Source: Gymnogyps californianus
Lineage: Eukaryota > Chordata > Aves > Accipitriformes > Cathartidae
Direction: 5' to 3'
Assembly (NCBI RefSeq): GCF_018139145.2
Contig: NC_059487.1
Span: forward strand, 5,105,792-5,169,791
DNA length: 64,000 bases
In this document: positions 50,213-62,570 of the stretch, piece by piece
How positions within the stretch are numbered: position 1 is the first letter of the stretch
Layout of the letters: the number at the start of each line of letters is the position of its first letter
Notes under the pieces: generated by a model
Seen by the model: only the letters and a program-made list of their open reading frames with translations
The model's database searches: none
What the model was told of the DNA's origin: nothing
Made by a program: the position numbers and the translations under genes

Positions 50213-52984
50213 AGCTGCCAAAGCAAAGTGATATTGATGAGGATGGCTTGCTTCGATTAGCAGAGGCTGGCTAAGGAACAGTCGCCTCCAGCCCGTTTCC
50301 CTCCCCCTCTTCTGCCTTGGACAAGAAACCTTAGTATTTTCTCTGCTTTCAGCAGTTGTCTGTCTGTTCTGCTCTTCTAATCTATGCCCAAATCGAGCTT
50401 AAGTAGGGGTAAGAAGCGTAACAACAACTCTCCTTGTTTAATGCCAACCGTTGCATTTGAAGTGCTTTGGCTTCCCAAGGGTGATGTTATCAGGAGAAGG
50501 CATTGCACTTTTTTAAAGGCATGATTATGCAGTAAAACAGCTAATGATGAAAATTGAATAGATGAAGGCTATGTGGAAGGTAAGCATACGGCAGTAGAGC
50601 AGACCTGTCCCATTTGCCAAGTCTTTATACATGTGTAATTTGCTATTTGGAAATGTATCTGGGGTTTCCTGAGGAGGGACTGGCCCAGTGTTTCTCCTAC
50701 GCAGTGACCTTAATGTTTGTTTCTAAGAGCAAACAAAAGGGCAGGCCCATAGCTTTGGCTGCCTTAGTGCCATCTGACTTTTACAAAAAAGGGTTGTGAT
50801 TATATTCCCACTTACCTGGAGGTATCTTGGGGAAATACCCCTGGATGTAAGACCAGTACAGCTGACAAATTTGGGGGCTGGAAAAACATGTGTGTACAGG
50901 CAGGTTTTCTCCTTCATGCTATTAGGAAATAGGCTGCAGCTCTATAAATCTGAGTTTTCCTGGCTCTGTTTTGTTTCTTTTTAAATCACTGCCAGGGTCA
51001 TCAGTTTAAACAACCACATCATTTGTGTTTTCTGTACTCGAACACAGGAATTTTGAAGCGTTGTCTAAAGGAAAGAAATGTAACATACTCCTCCTCTCTC
51101 ACTCCTTAGCTGTAATCAGTGTGAGTCTGACGGCTAGCAGAGGTCCTTGGTAGAGGATCAAGATGTACTTTCTCCCCTGGATACACACTGCAACCAGAGA
51201 GAGCCTAAACCTGCATCCAGACTTGGCTCAGGCGCAGTTGATACATAAAGGAACCTGAAATGCCACTGGTGATCTGCAGCTCCGTGTTTGCCTCTCTGCT
51301 GTGCAGTGAAATAGGTGTGAACCTTTTGAGGGAAGGGTGGGCAATGAAGGCTGCTTCCCCAGGAGCAGAGGCTGGGGATGAAGAGAAGCATGGCTGGAAA
51401 TGATGCTGCACCTGCACTTCCTAGGGCTGGGGTTTCCACTCTTCCCAGTGAGGCTATGATCCTGGATGCTGTAGCTCCTACATCCATGTGCTGTGTCCAT
51501 GTGACTGAAAATAGAGGAGGAAGCATGGTCCCAAACAGGTAGGCTTCCCTCCTGCACAGGCTTCAGTAAGAAGCAGCCTCAAACCTGAACGAATAACATA
51601 GTTGCCCTGCTTTAGGGCATGTGTTAGGCTTTCTGCTGCCTGTGGATGCGTCATCTGGATGCTGGTCTGGGGGTAGCTGCACAGTGCAGCCCTGTCCTAC
51701 AAGTGCTTCCTGAGGTCTGGGAAGGGGAAGGCAGCTCCCTGGGATGAGTGCTATTGTGCGGTTTGGTTGTGGTGGAGCCTCAGTATCCACAATTCAATGG
51801 CAACAGTCCTTTTGCCTCACTTGTGTGCTGAAGCAGTGTAGGGGTGGAGAGTCTGAGTTCTCCTTAATGTGGATCCCCCATAACCTTGGCCAAGTTGCAT
51901 TCACTGCATGGCCCTCGCCATTTGTGGCTGAGGTATCATTTTTCTCAAGCTGAAATTCTGTGCATTGTTGGATCCCTTTTATCTTGCGATCACAGACAGT
52001 GTGCACTTTAAGTGTGAAAGGAGCTGCTTTGCTTTATAACTTGGATGTGAAGAGGGATTATTTTGCAAGAGGTCATGGGAGAGTGAGAGAAGTTATGATC
52101 AAGTTGTACCCTCTGGAATATGCTGCGGGATGAAGATGTGGAGAGTGATATCTTCACTCTTTCTTCCTTTCCCTTTGCTGATGATTCAGAGCAGAAATGA
52201 CCTGGGTCATTTTATGTCAGAAAAGATGCTGGGGCTGATCTGAAACAAAAGGAGAAAAGCAAGTCACTGTTTCAAGTGCATTTGTGGTTCAATTGAATGA
52301 AAGCCCAGTCTTGCCAACTCATGATTTGATCATCAGTGCCGCAATGCATAGTCCTTTCTTATAGCTCCAGGTCTTGAGTTATGGAAGGTCTTAAAATATA
52401 TTCTGCCCAACCCCCCCCGCTTCCCCTATAGGTTTCATGATTTCAAAGAAAATATAGGAAACGTGACCTCAGTGTACCCTCAGGACTGAGGTAGTGGAAG
52501 GCAGTGGATTAAAAACTGGCTCAGATTGCAAAGTGAGAAGATGGTGATATACAGTTCATATAAAAAGATAAAGAAAAAAAAAAGGGTTTTCAGTATTGCT
52601 AGCTCAAACTTTGAACAATAAAAGAGAAGTTCCAGGATTTGGGATCTGAAAAGGAGCTTCAAGTCACCTATTTGTAGCTCTGTGGATTGAGCTAAGTGGG
52701 TGGGAGTTGAGTTTGCAGAAGTGTCATGGAGATCTGCACTGCAGATGGGAAGGCAGGAGAGCAGCTTTTGCAAATTTTTACCAGCACTGTGGTCTTGGTC
52801 ACATTTGTGTAAATCCAGAGGAATATGGTTGTCGTGTGTAAACTGATGATTTCTTCCTATATTGTGGACCAAACCAAAAAATGTGAAAAGAGATCCTCTT
52901 GTGCCTGCCTCTGACTCAAAGTGACAATAAGGTTTTTGTTTTTTTTCTCTTTTTTTCCTACTTTTCTTAAAACTAAGGTTTGAT

Positions 52985-53004
52985 GGGGGGGGGGGGGGCG
53001 GGGA
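52985..53004. repeat. G-run (possible G-quadruplex)
   Basis: Fourteen G, one C, then four or more G. A single long G-run can fold into a quadruplex and is also a place where sequencing length is unreliable. Confidence 0.85.
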
Positions 53005-54610
53005 GCAGTTTAAATCTCCGCTCATAGTGGGACACTGAAGTATCCTTACTGGGACCAAAGTATGGTGTATGCATACATGTAGTGAATGCTTTGTTTGATT
53101 ACTATCAATGCTGTTGGATATTCATGTGCAGGGTGAATATCCCTACATAGAAAATGCATTGATCAATACACCGGTTACTACTTTGAGAGCTGAAACTTGC
53201 ATATGGATTTGACAGTATGGCAAATGCAGTCAGTCATACGATGCCAATGAACAAACTAATACTCCAACGTGAATGAAAAATGTCCTACTCCCATTCCTGA
53301 CCTTGAGAACAGGCTTGGGAACATGAAAGGTATTTTGTCTCTTCCTGCTATATCAGTTGGTCTAGTAAAGAGATTTCCTTGGAAAGGAAAAAGAAGATGT
53401 ATTCTGTAGTCAGTAAGTTATGGGCTGGTTTCTGGATGGCAGTGAAGGGCAAGGTTAGGTTAGACTATAGCGGGGATATTTGCCAGGGTACGTTTGCTGA
53501 CAGTGATTGGAGCTGTCAATGAGAATGACACTGGGGAGCATCCACCTGTATGTTTAAAACATGCTTTGTGAATTTGGGTGTGAAGCAGGCCAGAGAAGAT
53601 ATAAAAGACGTGAAAGGAGTATGGGAGTTTCTCCCTAAGGTGAGAAACAGGACGCAATAACTTGTTTCTGTCAGGCTGTGTTAAAGTAAATAGGTTAATA
53701 ACTGTTTTGGTTTTTACCATTAATCCTGCCTCTATTTTCCACTTAGGTATATTTATAAGTTTGCCATATAGTTCCAGAGGGACTGGTCAGAGGTGAACTT
53801 AGCAAACAAAAAAAAAAAAGAAAATTCAGTGAATCCACCCTAATTTCAGTGTAACCTGACAGATTATGCAGAAATGTTGCTGCCACTACAGAGCAAGATA
53901 GTGCTGAACCCTCCTGCCTTGCCCATGTGCAAGACGATGATTTGGGGCATGGAAGGAACCGGGTGTTGTGCTCCTGTGACGGCAGTAGCTCCCAAACCCT
54001 GCTGAGTTCCTGCGAGCACTGCAGAGCACGTGCTGCCTCGTGGATGGCAAAATACCCTCTTTTGCTTTGGGGTGTGAGGCACAAAGGTTAAAGGGCTCTG
54101 CCCTACTCTGGAGGGTTTGTTTCTGCTGCATTTTTAATTTTAAATATAGATGTGTCTCGTTTAAGAGAGAATAACTTTCTTGGTTTAGTTGGCCAGGTTT
54201 CCTCAAATTGAGCCTAATTTATGAGAAGATCAGGAACCCCTGGCCTATGCTATGTTTCCTCTAGTTCAAATGTAAGGGATAAAACCGAAGGGCAAAACTG
54301 AGCTTGGGAAGAGAGAATAGCGATTTCAACGTAATCATGTTACCTACACAAACGCTGCACTTCATAGTCCCAGCCAGAACCCACCACCTTTCTAAAGAGA
54401 GCGTGTCTGAGATGTAGAGAGCTGGAAAGATGAGATGGGTAGAAAAGCCAAAACAGGGCAAGAATAAATAGTGGTTACTCAAAGCCTGAAGGGGAGGGAG
54501 CATCTAGTGATCAGACTATCAAGCCTTGGATCTATAAATAAAGGTACCATGTTTATTCCCTCTGGGGCCCCATTGTCAAAAAGACTTTTTTTCCCCTTGT
54601 CAGCCAGAGG

Positions 54611-54624
54611 GAGAGAGAGAGAGA
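54611..54624. repeat. (GA)7 dinucleotide repeat
   Basis: Seven GA units in a purine-rich context; a short microsatellite. Confidence 0.9.
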
Positions 54625-55097
54625 CATGGTTTGTCTGAGTGAGAACAAAGTATGTGCCCCTTTCCCAGGGCTTGTCATAGCTATGGGGATGTGGGTATGA
54701 CAGGGAAAGGTGCATTTCAAGTGGACCTTTTCAGGAGGTGAACTCATTGTCACTTAAAAGGATCAGGTGATTTACAGTGTCTGTTTATGGGCAAAAAGTA
54801 ACATCTTTATCTTTCTGCAGTATACTTAGGAGAGACATAATAGCCTGGTCATGTGCTGGAAAGAAATGACTCATTTCATATTGGGTCTAAGTGAAACTAA
54901 TGTATTACTCATTTTTATGCAACTCTAGTAAATTGTACTTATTAAAAAGGGGGGTGGGGTGGAGGAGGGACAATTACCTAAAGTCTAACCAATATGTACT
55001 AGAAAATTAATTTAGAAATATGGTTGACCTCAGCTTCCTCATAATGAAAATCTGCTGACAAACCTTGTGATTTTGTTTCTCTTTTTAAAGCAGCCCT

Positions 55098-55165
55098 CGG
55101 GGTTGCTAGTAGTTCAGGTGTCAGGACCAGCTACTGATTCAAATCCTGGCTGGATGATTTTGCCA
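55098..55165 (+). repeat. Possible MIR-type SINE 5' end, sense
   Basis: 'gttgctagtagttcaggtgt', 'caggaccagctactgattca' and 'aatcctggctgg' resemble the tRNA-derived head of MIR: 'gtggttaagagc..gg.ct', 'agtcagactgcctgggttca', 'aatcctggctct'. GATTCAAATCC at 55136-55146 is close to a pol III B box. The 3' part is not recognisable. Confidence 0.35.
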
Positions 55166-57049
55166 TTGTTTTTCCAAAGAAAGACTCCAGATTCAGTTGT
55201 CTGCTGGGCTTTCTGCACTGCTTGTTGCTAAAGCATCTGAGTCCGACCCCATTGCTGAGGTCTGCTGGTGGTGTGTGAAAGAGCTCTGCAGGCTGCTGAA
55301 CTGGGAGCACGGCTTTAGCGGTTCTGAAGGTGGTGGTTGCTCGTTGTCTGATGGTACTAAAATCCTGTGAAGTGTTCATGCACCAAGGTAGGCTGATCTC
55401 TGCCTCACAGCCCCTCGTTGATTTTTTGCTGACTGTCTTCTGCTTAGAGCAAATAATCCAAAACCCATTCTCATTCCCAGCACTATTTATCATTGAATTC
55501 TGATTAACTGAAGCCCCATATCCAGAGGAGCTAGGAAAATGGCAGCAATTTTCAATTAGAATATCCGGAACAACCTTGTCACCTCTTTCATAATCATTGC
55601 TTTTATTTTCAAAGGTTAAATAAGATCATTTTTAACAGCACCGACTGCTATTTTTTTTCAGCCGTGCTTGCAGTGCATATGTGTAGAAGCCCCACGCACC
55701 ACTAAGTTGTGATTAAGATCACCAAGAGGGCTCTGTGTTCTCTGGTGTCCCATTTTTCCATCAGTGATTTCCATTCATATCTGCCGAGTTCATAGAATGG
55801 AAGGTCTGTGGTATCTGGGAGACGCACGCTGCTGGTGCCTTACCCTTCTCCTCCCTCTCTCGGTCAAGTTCATGGAGTTAGGAGGGAGCTGGTGACTTGG
55901 TTGCTGGCGTATGAAATACCACGGCATCTCCTTTGCTCTCCAGCAGCTACGCCACAGGGTCACTGCGCTGGGAGCAATCAAACTTTACCTGATGTGGATT
56001 TTGGTGAGAGTTCGACTCAGGAAGAGACTAAGAAGAATAGATATAATGTATCATAAAAGGGATTGGTTTTACTTGTGCTTTTTTATGGCTTTTCTGTATG
56101 TTTGTTTTGTAGATCACTCTTCTGGCCATTTCTTTTCACAAATGAAAAGAAAGGAGCCTGGGAGAAAGCAAAGCTACTAAAGTAATTGGAGTGATTCTGG
56201 CTGGTTTAAGGGGTGGGCAGACGCTTCTCTGAAACTGGAGAGATCTAATCCTTGCCCTTTGGTCAAGTAAGCTGTAAAAAGCACTTACGCTTCTGGTAGC
56301 AAGGACTGAAAGCAAACCTAAGCAGAGCCCAAGGAGTCCTTCAGCTCAAGGGGTTTCAATAGACTTGTCTTAGTGACTGTGTAAGAGAGACTGGTTAGGA
56401 AGCACCTGGAAACTTATCTAATTTTTCCAGCTATTCCGGTTCATCTAATGAAAGATCTTATTTCTGCCTACAAACACTGTTGTGCCTAGGTCCTTAGACC
56501 CTCAGTGCTGAAGCAAAGCACTGCAAGAAAAATATTTACAAGACAAAATGGAAATATGGTTTCCTCCTGTTGTCGGTCCCAACTTTACCCCAGTTCTCAG
56601 AGGGCTATGAAATGTTGTGCTCTATTAGTGCTTGGGTAATGATGGAAAAAACGTTATTTTCTTTTTCAGGTTTTTGTGTTCACTTTGCGCTTTGTCAGTT
56701 AAAAAAAAAAAGGCTGAGGTTTGCTGGTAGGCAAACTATGACATGTTTTCAAAGGCCTTGGTGTGTAGCATAGTGCTTTTGCTATATATTAAAAAAAAAT
56801 CAGATTTTCATTGTTGCATTTCTAATTAAAAGTTCAGTGAAATGTAGAAGGTTTTATAGCAGAAAAAAAAAAGAAAAAAGAAAAAGGATTAATAGCCTAG
56901 ATGGCTTATAGCCACAGAAAGTAGTTGTGGAGACCTAGGCAAAGTGAAATCCGAGTTCAAGAAATTCGCTGCTTCTTTATGAAAATCACATCTATGAGTC
57001 AGCAGAACAAGCTCCTCTCTCATCTAAAAATGTTCATCTTGGAGATGTT
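55166..57049. other. Non-coding DNA, no gene recognised
   Basis: Short frames only, up to about 120 codons. A-rich tracts lie at 56700-56711 and 56857-56886. The sequence is AT-leaning until the abrupt rise in GC and CpG near 57050. No TATA-type core promoter is convincingly placed immediately upstream of that rise. Confidence 0.55.
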
Positions 57050-57370
57050 TGCAGCTGCGGCATTTCCAAGCCCCAGCGAGGCGTGCCTGGAGTGACTGGC
57101 GTGGGGATGGGGCGCAGCTCTCTCCCGGCGGCCGCAGCGGTGGGGCTGGGACCGAGCACACGGCTGCTCTCGACGCTTGCGGTGGAGCGATGCTCGTCGT
57201 GGCCACGGGAGCTGCAGATGGAGCGCTCTGCCTCGCACGCTTTGGTGATTCATCAGGAGCTGCTCTGCACGAGCCCAGGATTGCGGCTCATTCAGATGCC
57301 TGGCACAGACTGCGCTTACCCCCTCGCTCGTACGCACGAACAGGGGCAGCCCCGGCGGTCAGAGCAGTGA
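57050..57370. promoter_or_regulatory. CpG-island-like segment
   Basis: By hand count about 30 CpG occur in roughly 316 bases, with GC above 60 percent, so CpG is near its expected frequency. The rest of the window is CpG-poor. A NotI-type GCGGCCGC lies at 57128-57135. A GTGAGT that could serve as a 5' splice site lies at 57367-57372 on the plus strand. In vertebrates such islands usually mark promoters, so an alternative promoter, a long non-coding RNA start or an unseen first exon is possible. Frames of 95-113 codons are open on both strands here, as expected for CpG-rich DNA, and none is recognised. Counts are approximate. Confidence 0.5.
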
Positions 57371-60082
57371 GTTACTGGGGTTCACATTAGTGGGATTTTG
57401 TATTCTGGTTGTGGCTAGAATTGCACCAGCCCTTTGTTAAAAAAATTTTTTTTTTATGCTATGGAATTACTCCAGGCATCTGACTTACTCTGTCAGCCTT
57501 TCCTTGGCAAAGTGGCCTCACCTCCCCGGCAGAATGACTCAGGATGCTCGTCTCGCTGGCTAAGGCTTTCTCTCCCTTCCTCCATGTCACCGTACACCCT
57601 TTCCCTCCCTCCTAGCCACTGCTCCCTAGCATTTTTAGCAGTGGAGCTCGTTGAGAAACACAACCATCTTCTTCAGTGTTGATCCGTCTTTGACATTTTC
57701 TGACCCGCTCCTCTGAGCTGCACTTCGCTGATCAGAATCTCAAACAAGCTCCTTCACCTGCTAATGCAGCGTTAAGACGATCAGCGCTCAAATCCCCAAG
57801 ATCTCTCCTTCTTCGCAGAGGTTAAAGAGAATCGTTTTTGAAAACTTTAGCTTTCCGCCAAGTTAAAAGGGAGGAGATCAATGGGATCTGTGCAGTCCCG
57901 ATACAGTGCCCTGGAGGTTACGTTCCCAGCCTGCTGATAGCATCCAGGCTGCTGAGCCCTTCCAGCCCTGTCTGAATGTGTCCCATCTGGAAAGGTTCAG
58001 GAAAAACCATGTGGGTGGGAAATGCAGGACTGCCTCAGGTAGGAGGTTTTGCAGGAAATGTTTGGCAAGGAGGCTGCTAGGTAGCCTGTGATCATCACAG
58101 CTCTAGCACCCCTGGGATTTATAGGGCTATTTGGCTGCTGCAAAGTGAGACCATAATGACTTACACCAAACCACAATGAAGCAATCAGAAAGAAACGAAG
58201 CGGGCAAAATGTTACCCTACTCAGCAGCTGTGGCTTGGTAGGTGAAGTGCCACGAAGACAGACACTAGCACTAGAAGAACCTGAGAGGAGCTGATGGTGT
58301 CATCAACCACCATCTGCAGAAGTGCTTCTCTGACATTGCTGTCCCATGGTGGCCACGTGTCTCCCTGTATTGCCTCCAAGTGCCCAGGAGCTGGTTGCAC
58401 AAGCAAGATTTTGCATGCACCCATGATCCTGAGGCTGGAGAATTCACATATTTTTCTTGAGTTACCACATCTAGAGAAGACTCATCTTTCTTTATTCAGT
58501 TAGGTATTGGACTGTCACAGAGGTCCTAGTAAAAAAAAAAAAACCAAAACAAAAGAAAAAAAAGGATGAAAATACTTTACAGCAGTGAATTTTGACTATT
58601 GTTTGCCAGTCTTTGTAAGTAAATGTCTTTCCTTGGTTCTTAGACTCATGACGGAGCAGGCAGTCCCCTTAGACTGATGTTAAGTGGAGGCTGGATTTCT
58701 GGGGTTTCATCTTTGCCAGTAGTTTCTTTGTGTGGCCAATTTATTCTGCTTTTATTTGATAGCAGGAAAAGGTTTTATACGTTGACATCAGAGTCTTTTT
58801 GCACTTTACAATATGTGTCTGTTCACTGATTACATTTCTGAGAACATCAGAAATGCAGGGTTACCTGCAAGCCGTGCAGGTCAGCCCCAAGGGGCTGAGA
58901 AACAACTTCATTGACATTACAGATAGATGCTGATATTACAGACAGATTTGTCACGTGGTGGAAAGGAGACGTCTGCTTATCCCACACTGCAGGTGCAGGA
59001 GCTCAGAGACACGCAGTTTGTATGGCTGTATTGCTAACGTGAGCGTTTGCGCATCGTCCCGAGTGGTCAGCTGGATCTTGGGGTGTTACTGCAGGGCACC
59101 CTGTAGACTGGCGATAATCCAGGGCTAATTGCAGTCATGTTGGATGGAAAAGCATGTGCTATCTACAGCAGTGCCATGTATAGGAATGTCATATTTCCTA
59201 AATGCATTCTTCATGTTCTAGACATCTTTGAAAGTGACAGTGGTGCTTCACGTTGTCGTAGTTCTGGCAATGGTGAATTTGATGTCAAATTGCTATGCCT
59301 TACAGCTAAAAATGTTCTGCTTTGACCAGCAGCTAGTTGGTGATACTTAGTTGCTTCTGATCTGGGATGGCTGTCTGGCTGCTCTCCAGAGCTGATGCCA
59401 CCTGAAGATACCAGGCATGAACTTCTTATCCTTTCCCGTTCTCTTGTTAGCAGCCTGGTACTGGGCACGGAGGAGGTCAGCTGGGTCCTGCCAGTGGGTG
59501 CTATGAACTGTGGGCGGTGTACTGGGTGTGAACTCAGCCGAGGGGTCTTCCAGCAGCTCGGCTGTGCTGGGCAGGGACTCGCTTAAGCCTCGCTGATGCA
59601 TCCCATGGCCTTGGAGATGAGCATGGCTGTGTGCCACCTTGATGTAGGTTGTGTCCCCTCCACTGGCCAGGCCTCAGTGAAAGCTTCAGTGCTTTCTCTC
59701 CCCTGGTACATCAGCTGGGTGTCAGGCTGTGGTAGGGTACTGACACAGCCAGCCTGGTCTGGGTGCTGGACATCGCTGTGGGAAGAAGGTCCCAATACAG
59801 GGCTGTGTCCTAGGACTTGGGTGTGAGATGAGGGTGGGTGTGAAAGGGCTGCAGGATAGGCATCAGTGTGCGGCGTAGAGCAGTAGGTGGACATCGCAGG
59901 AGCTTGTGGTCTGGATATAAGCAGGGACCTTCACTGGGGCAGCCCCTGGGAATGAGACAGCGTGCGGTGTTGGGGTGTAGCCTGGGAGACAATGAGCTTA
60001 TGTGCCTCTCTTTGTTGTTAGTCTCTTAAAGGCGATCTCTGCTAACCACAAATAGGTTGTAAAAAAAGAAGACAAATGGTAG
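57371..60082. other. Non-coding DNA, no gene recognised
   Basis: A T-run lies at about 57447-57457 and an A-rich tract at 58531-58564. Minus- and plus-strand frames of 60-103 codons overlap at 59.2-60.0 kb without family resemblance. If the CpG-rich segment is a promoter, any downstream exon in this stretch is not recognisable by eye. Confidence 0.55.
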
Positions 60083-60160
60083 AGACTAAATGTAGTTTAA
60101 ACTAGTCAATGGCAACAAAAATAGGGGGATTTATTTAAATTGAACTACATTTGAAAGTCT
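60083..60160. repeat. Imperfect inverted repeat (hairpin candidate)
   Basis: The left arm AGACTAAATGTAGTTTA at 60083-60099 pairs with the reverse complement of 60141-60160, AGACTTTCAAATGTAGTTCA, with a 3-base bulge and one mismatch. The spacer is about 40 bases. It could be the ends of a small DNA transposon relic or a transcript hairpin. No family is recognised. Confidence 0.65.
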
Positions 60161-60456
60161 ATTTTAATCTAGTCCCTGCGCTCCATTCATCATGTTGCTG
60201 TCTGGGCATCGTTTTCAGGGCTGCTGAACCCTGAGCATGTAGATGCATATGCAGAGCTGGGACTGCATTTCCACCGTGTCCGTGCAGGCATTCGTATTAA
60301 AACCAGGGGTGAACTCCTTAGGGGAAGGGAGTGAGGGGGACGAAGGAGCCCCACCAGCTGTATTTGGAGTAATTCATGTGCTCTCTTGGTGGACGGTGGG
60401 GTTGTGCCTGACTCCCAAATCCTGTTTCTTCTGTTCACATTAAGGCTAGGTCTGAT
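60161..60456. other. Unique non-coding spacer
   Basis: I see nothing in this stretch beyond overlapping short frames on both strands. Confidence 0.5.
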
Positions 60457-60535
60457 CAGTAGAGGGTAGAGCAGGGGACTTGAAGGCAGAAATCTGGTTT
60501 CTATTTCAGGCGGTGCCACTGCAACATGCTTTTTA
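60457..60535 (+). repeat. MIR-type SINE 5' half, sense
   Basis: 'cagtagagggtagagcaggg', 'gacttgaaggcagaaatctg', 'gtttctatttcaggcggtgc' and 'cactgcaac' match the MIR head 'cagtggttagagcagggggc', 'tgggagtcaggactcctggg', 'ttctattcccagctctgcca', 'ctga'. The internal promoter region of the tRNA-derived part is readable. The core and 3' end are absent or lost. Confidence 0.6.
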
Positions 60536-62520
60536 AGAGGGCTGGTGGATTATGCGTTTCCCACAGCCAAAGGGAAATGTACTCAAAAGGGAGTGTTAAA
60601 AGGCAGCCAAGGGAAAGAGGAAAGGGGTGATGTGATCTGATACCCGCTGACCTCTCTTGTATAGGCATATCTCCTCTTCTCGTGGGTACCCTGAGAAACA
60701 CACAACCCTCCACAGAACGGATGTTTCCCCCACACCCTTTTTTTCCCTTCCTTTAGCCCTTGATCTGTTTAGAAATTCCCATTTGTTTGCCTCTCTGGTT
60801 TCCATAACCTCACTGACACTGAAGCAACGAGGAGAACCTAGCGTTAGCGGCTTAGCAGTGGAAGTTCAGCTCAGTCCAGCTGTGGGCAGTTCAGTGTTCG
60901 CTCTTCCTTTGTTTTTTTGTTTGGGATTTTTTTTTTCCACTACCATGTCCATTTCTGCAGAAGCAGCTGACACCTTAGTCACAAGATCAGAGTCACAGAT
61001 CTACTAAAGCTCTTAATACCTAGTTGTATGTTTGTGTATGCATTTTCTTTTTCAGGGTAAGTACATATTTTAAGGATGGAATAACAGTTTGTCCAAGAAT
61101 CAACAGTCCACAGGGAGCCAACTAGTCTAGCAGCCAAGGCTTGTGCTGTTTCCTTGAGGTTTTGGGGATGAGTTGCTTGCCTGTCCTCTTACATAAAAAC
61201 ATAGCAAATTGTCAGAATAAACACATTTTTAAATATACGACACCATCAGTCAGAGCTTAAGAGAAGCTCATTGGCTGGAAAAGAGATCAAGGCAACCAGG
61301 AATTTGGATGACCTGACTGAGGCGTTTGGACTGAAAGGTTCTTTTTCATTCACTGGAGCTAGTAATTTTTTTTTTTCTTTTTCTTTAGGTAATCAGCCAG
61401 GAAAGAAATAAAATATCCTCCTCCTTCCTCCAGGCAGTGAATCTGGAATCAGAATCCTATTGCGTTATTTTATAATTTTATTTTTTTTGCTGAGGACAGA
61501 TTGCTACTGGATATGAGTCCTTGCCTCAGAACATGCTGTAGAAGGAGCCAGCATGCAGCTCTGCTGTCTGGGGTGGTTCATTGCTCACCAATTCACAAGC
61601 CAGCGGTTAATTCAGGTTAACTATGGTCATCTGGGAATGGTACCCCCAATTTTACAGTCTGGGTTAGGTGAGCTTTAATCAGCCCTGCCCAAGGAGGGAG
61701 CTCTGGCAGGAATCACACTGAGCGGAAGAAAAGCCTGGTGCATTACTTTTTGGGCGAGCTGCATGACATTTCTGTACAGTTGGTCGGCCGTGTGGGGAGG
61801 AGAGGTCCTTGCAGCTATTCTTTCTCAAGAGGTGCCGTCCAGACTCTTCCAGGACAGATTCCGGCTCCCTGGGCATTGCTAGGTTTGCAGGTTTCCCTGT
61901 GATTGCACCAAGGCTGGGGGAGCGGCAAGGTGGGACAGCTTCTTGAGTCATCTTTCCTACGTATCCTCAGAGCAGCAGGGCACTGTCTGTGACATAAACA
62001 CAAAGGAGTTGTCTATGAAATTTCATTAAGTTTACAGGCAGCGATTGTTATTCCAGAGCAAGGAGAGGAGATGGAAAGAGGCTGAGGTCCAGCTAGGAAT
62101 TGGCTAGACTAGTTCTTGGATTGTTTTCCACACTGTGGTTATCCTTATCTGCATCTGGAAACCGGAGTGTGTTGTATGTGTTTGTAAGAGCAAGCGGATG
62201 TGTGAAGTGTTCTGGCAAAGTCAGAAATCTCATTTTCCCTTCAATATAATGCAGCCTGATTAGATTGTTATTGACATGCTGAGAACCTGCTAGGGTTGTT
62301 ACATCTCTGTGGAAAGGCATCTGTCTGTTCCTCTCCTCCCTTCTGCCTGGAAGGATTGCAGAGCTGGAAATGGGAAGGACCTTTCAGACTGCAAATCCAG
62401 CTGTGAAATAAATCTGTTGGGAAAGCACGGTGTGCCTGCCAGCTGACCAGCAGTTTGACAGTGTATGTGGAACTGTAAGCCAATTAACAGCAGTTTGGAA
62501 CAATTAGTAATTCCCTAACG

Positions 62521-62570
62521 GGGAAAAAAAAAAAAGAGAAGGAAAAAAAAAAGAAAAAAGATAAAAAAGA
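62521..62570. repeat. A-rich homopurine tract
   Basis: About 50 bases made almost wholly of A and G with A-runs of 6-12, interrupted by a single T. It may be a retroelement tail or simple sequence. No element body is recognised beside it. Confidence 0.85.

Larger units (their letters stand above)
47219..55097. other. Non-coding DNA, no gene recognised
   Basis: A (GCT)6 run lies at 48102-48120, poly(A) at about 48470-48490, GGA-rich DNA at 49660-49690, a pyrimidine tract at 50167-50210, a C-run at about 52411, a G-run at 52985-53004 and (GA)7 at 54611-54624. The 192-codon minus-strand frame at 52480-53058 contains a proline run produced only by the G-run and resembles no protein. Overlapping frames at 49.5-50.1, 51.2-51.6 and 53.7-54.2 kb are likewise unsupported. 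Confidence 0.55.

Noticed and set aside
52480..53058. 192-codon minus-strand frame with a proline run
   Set aside because: The prolines are the complement of the G-run at 52985-53004, and the phenylalanine and lysine runs come from other homopolymers. No family resemblance.
57049..57390. 113-codon plus-strand frame with VVATGAADGAL, faintly like a WD40 repeat
   Set aside because: A single short resemblance with no second repeat, no Trp-Asp end and competing open frames on both strands. CpG-rich DNA lacks chance stops.
61086..61160. Possible antisense MIR
   Set aside because: The blocks are too degraded and the 'aaggtcac' core is missing.
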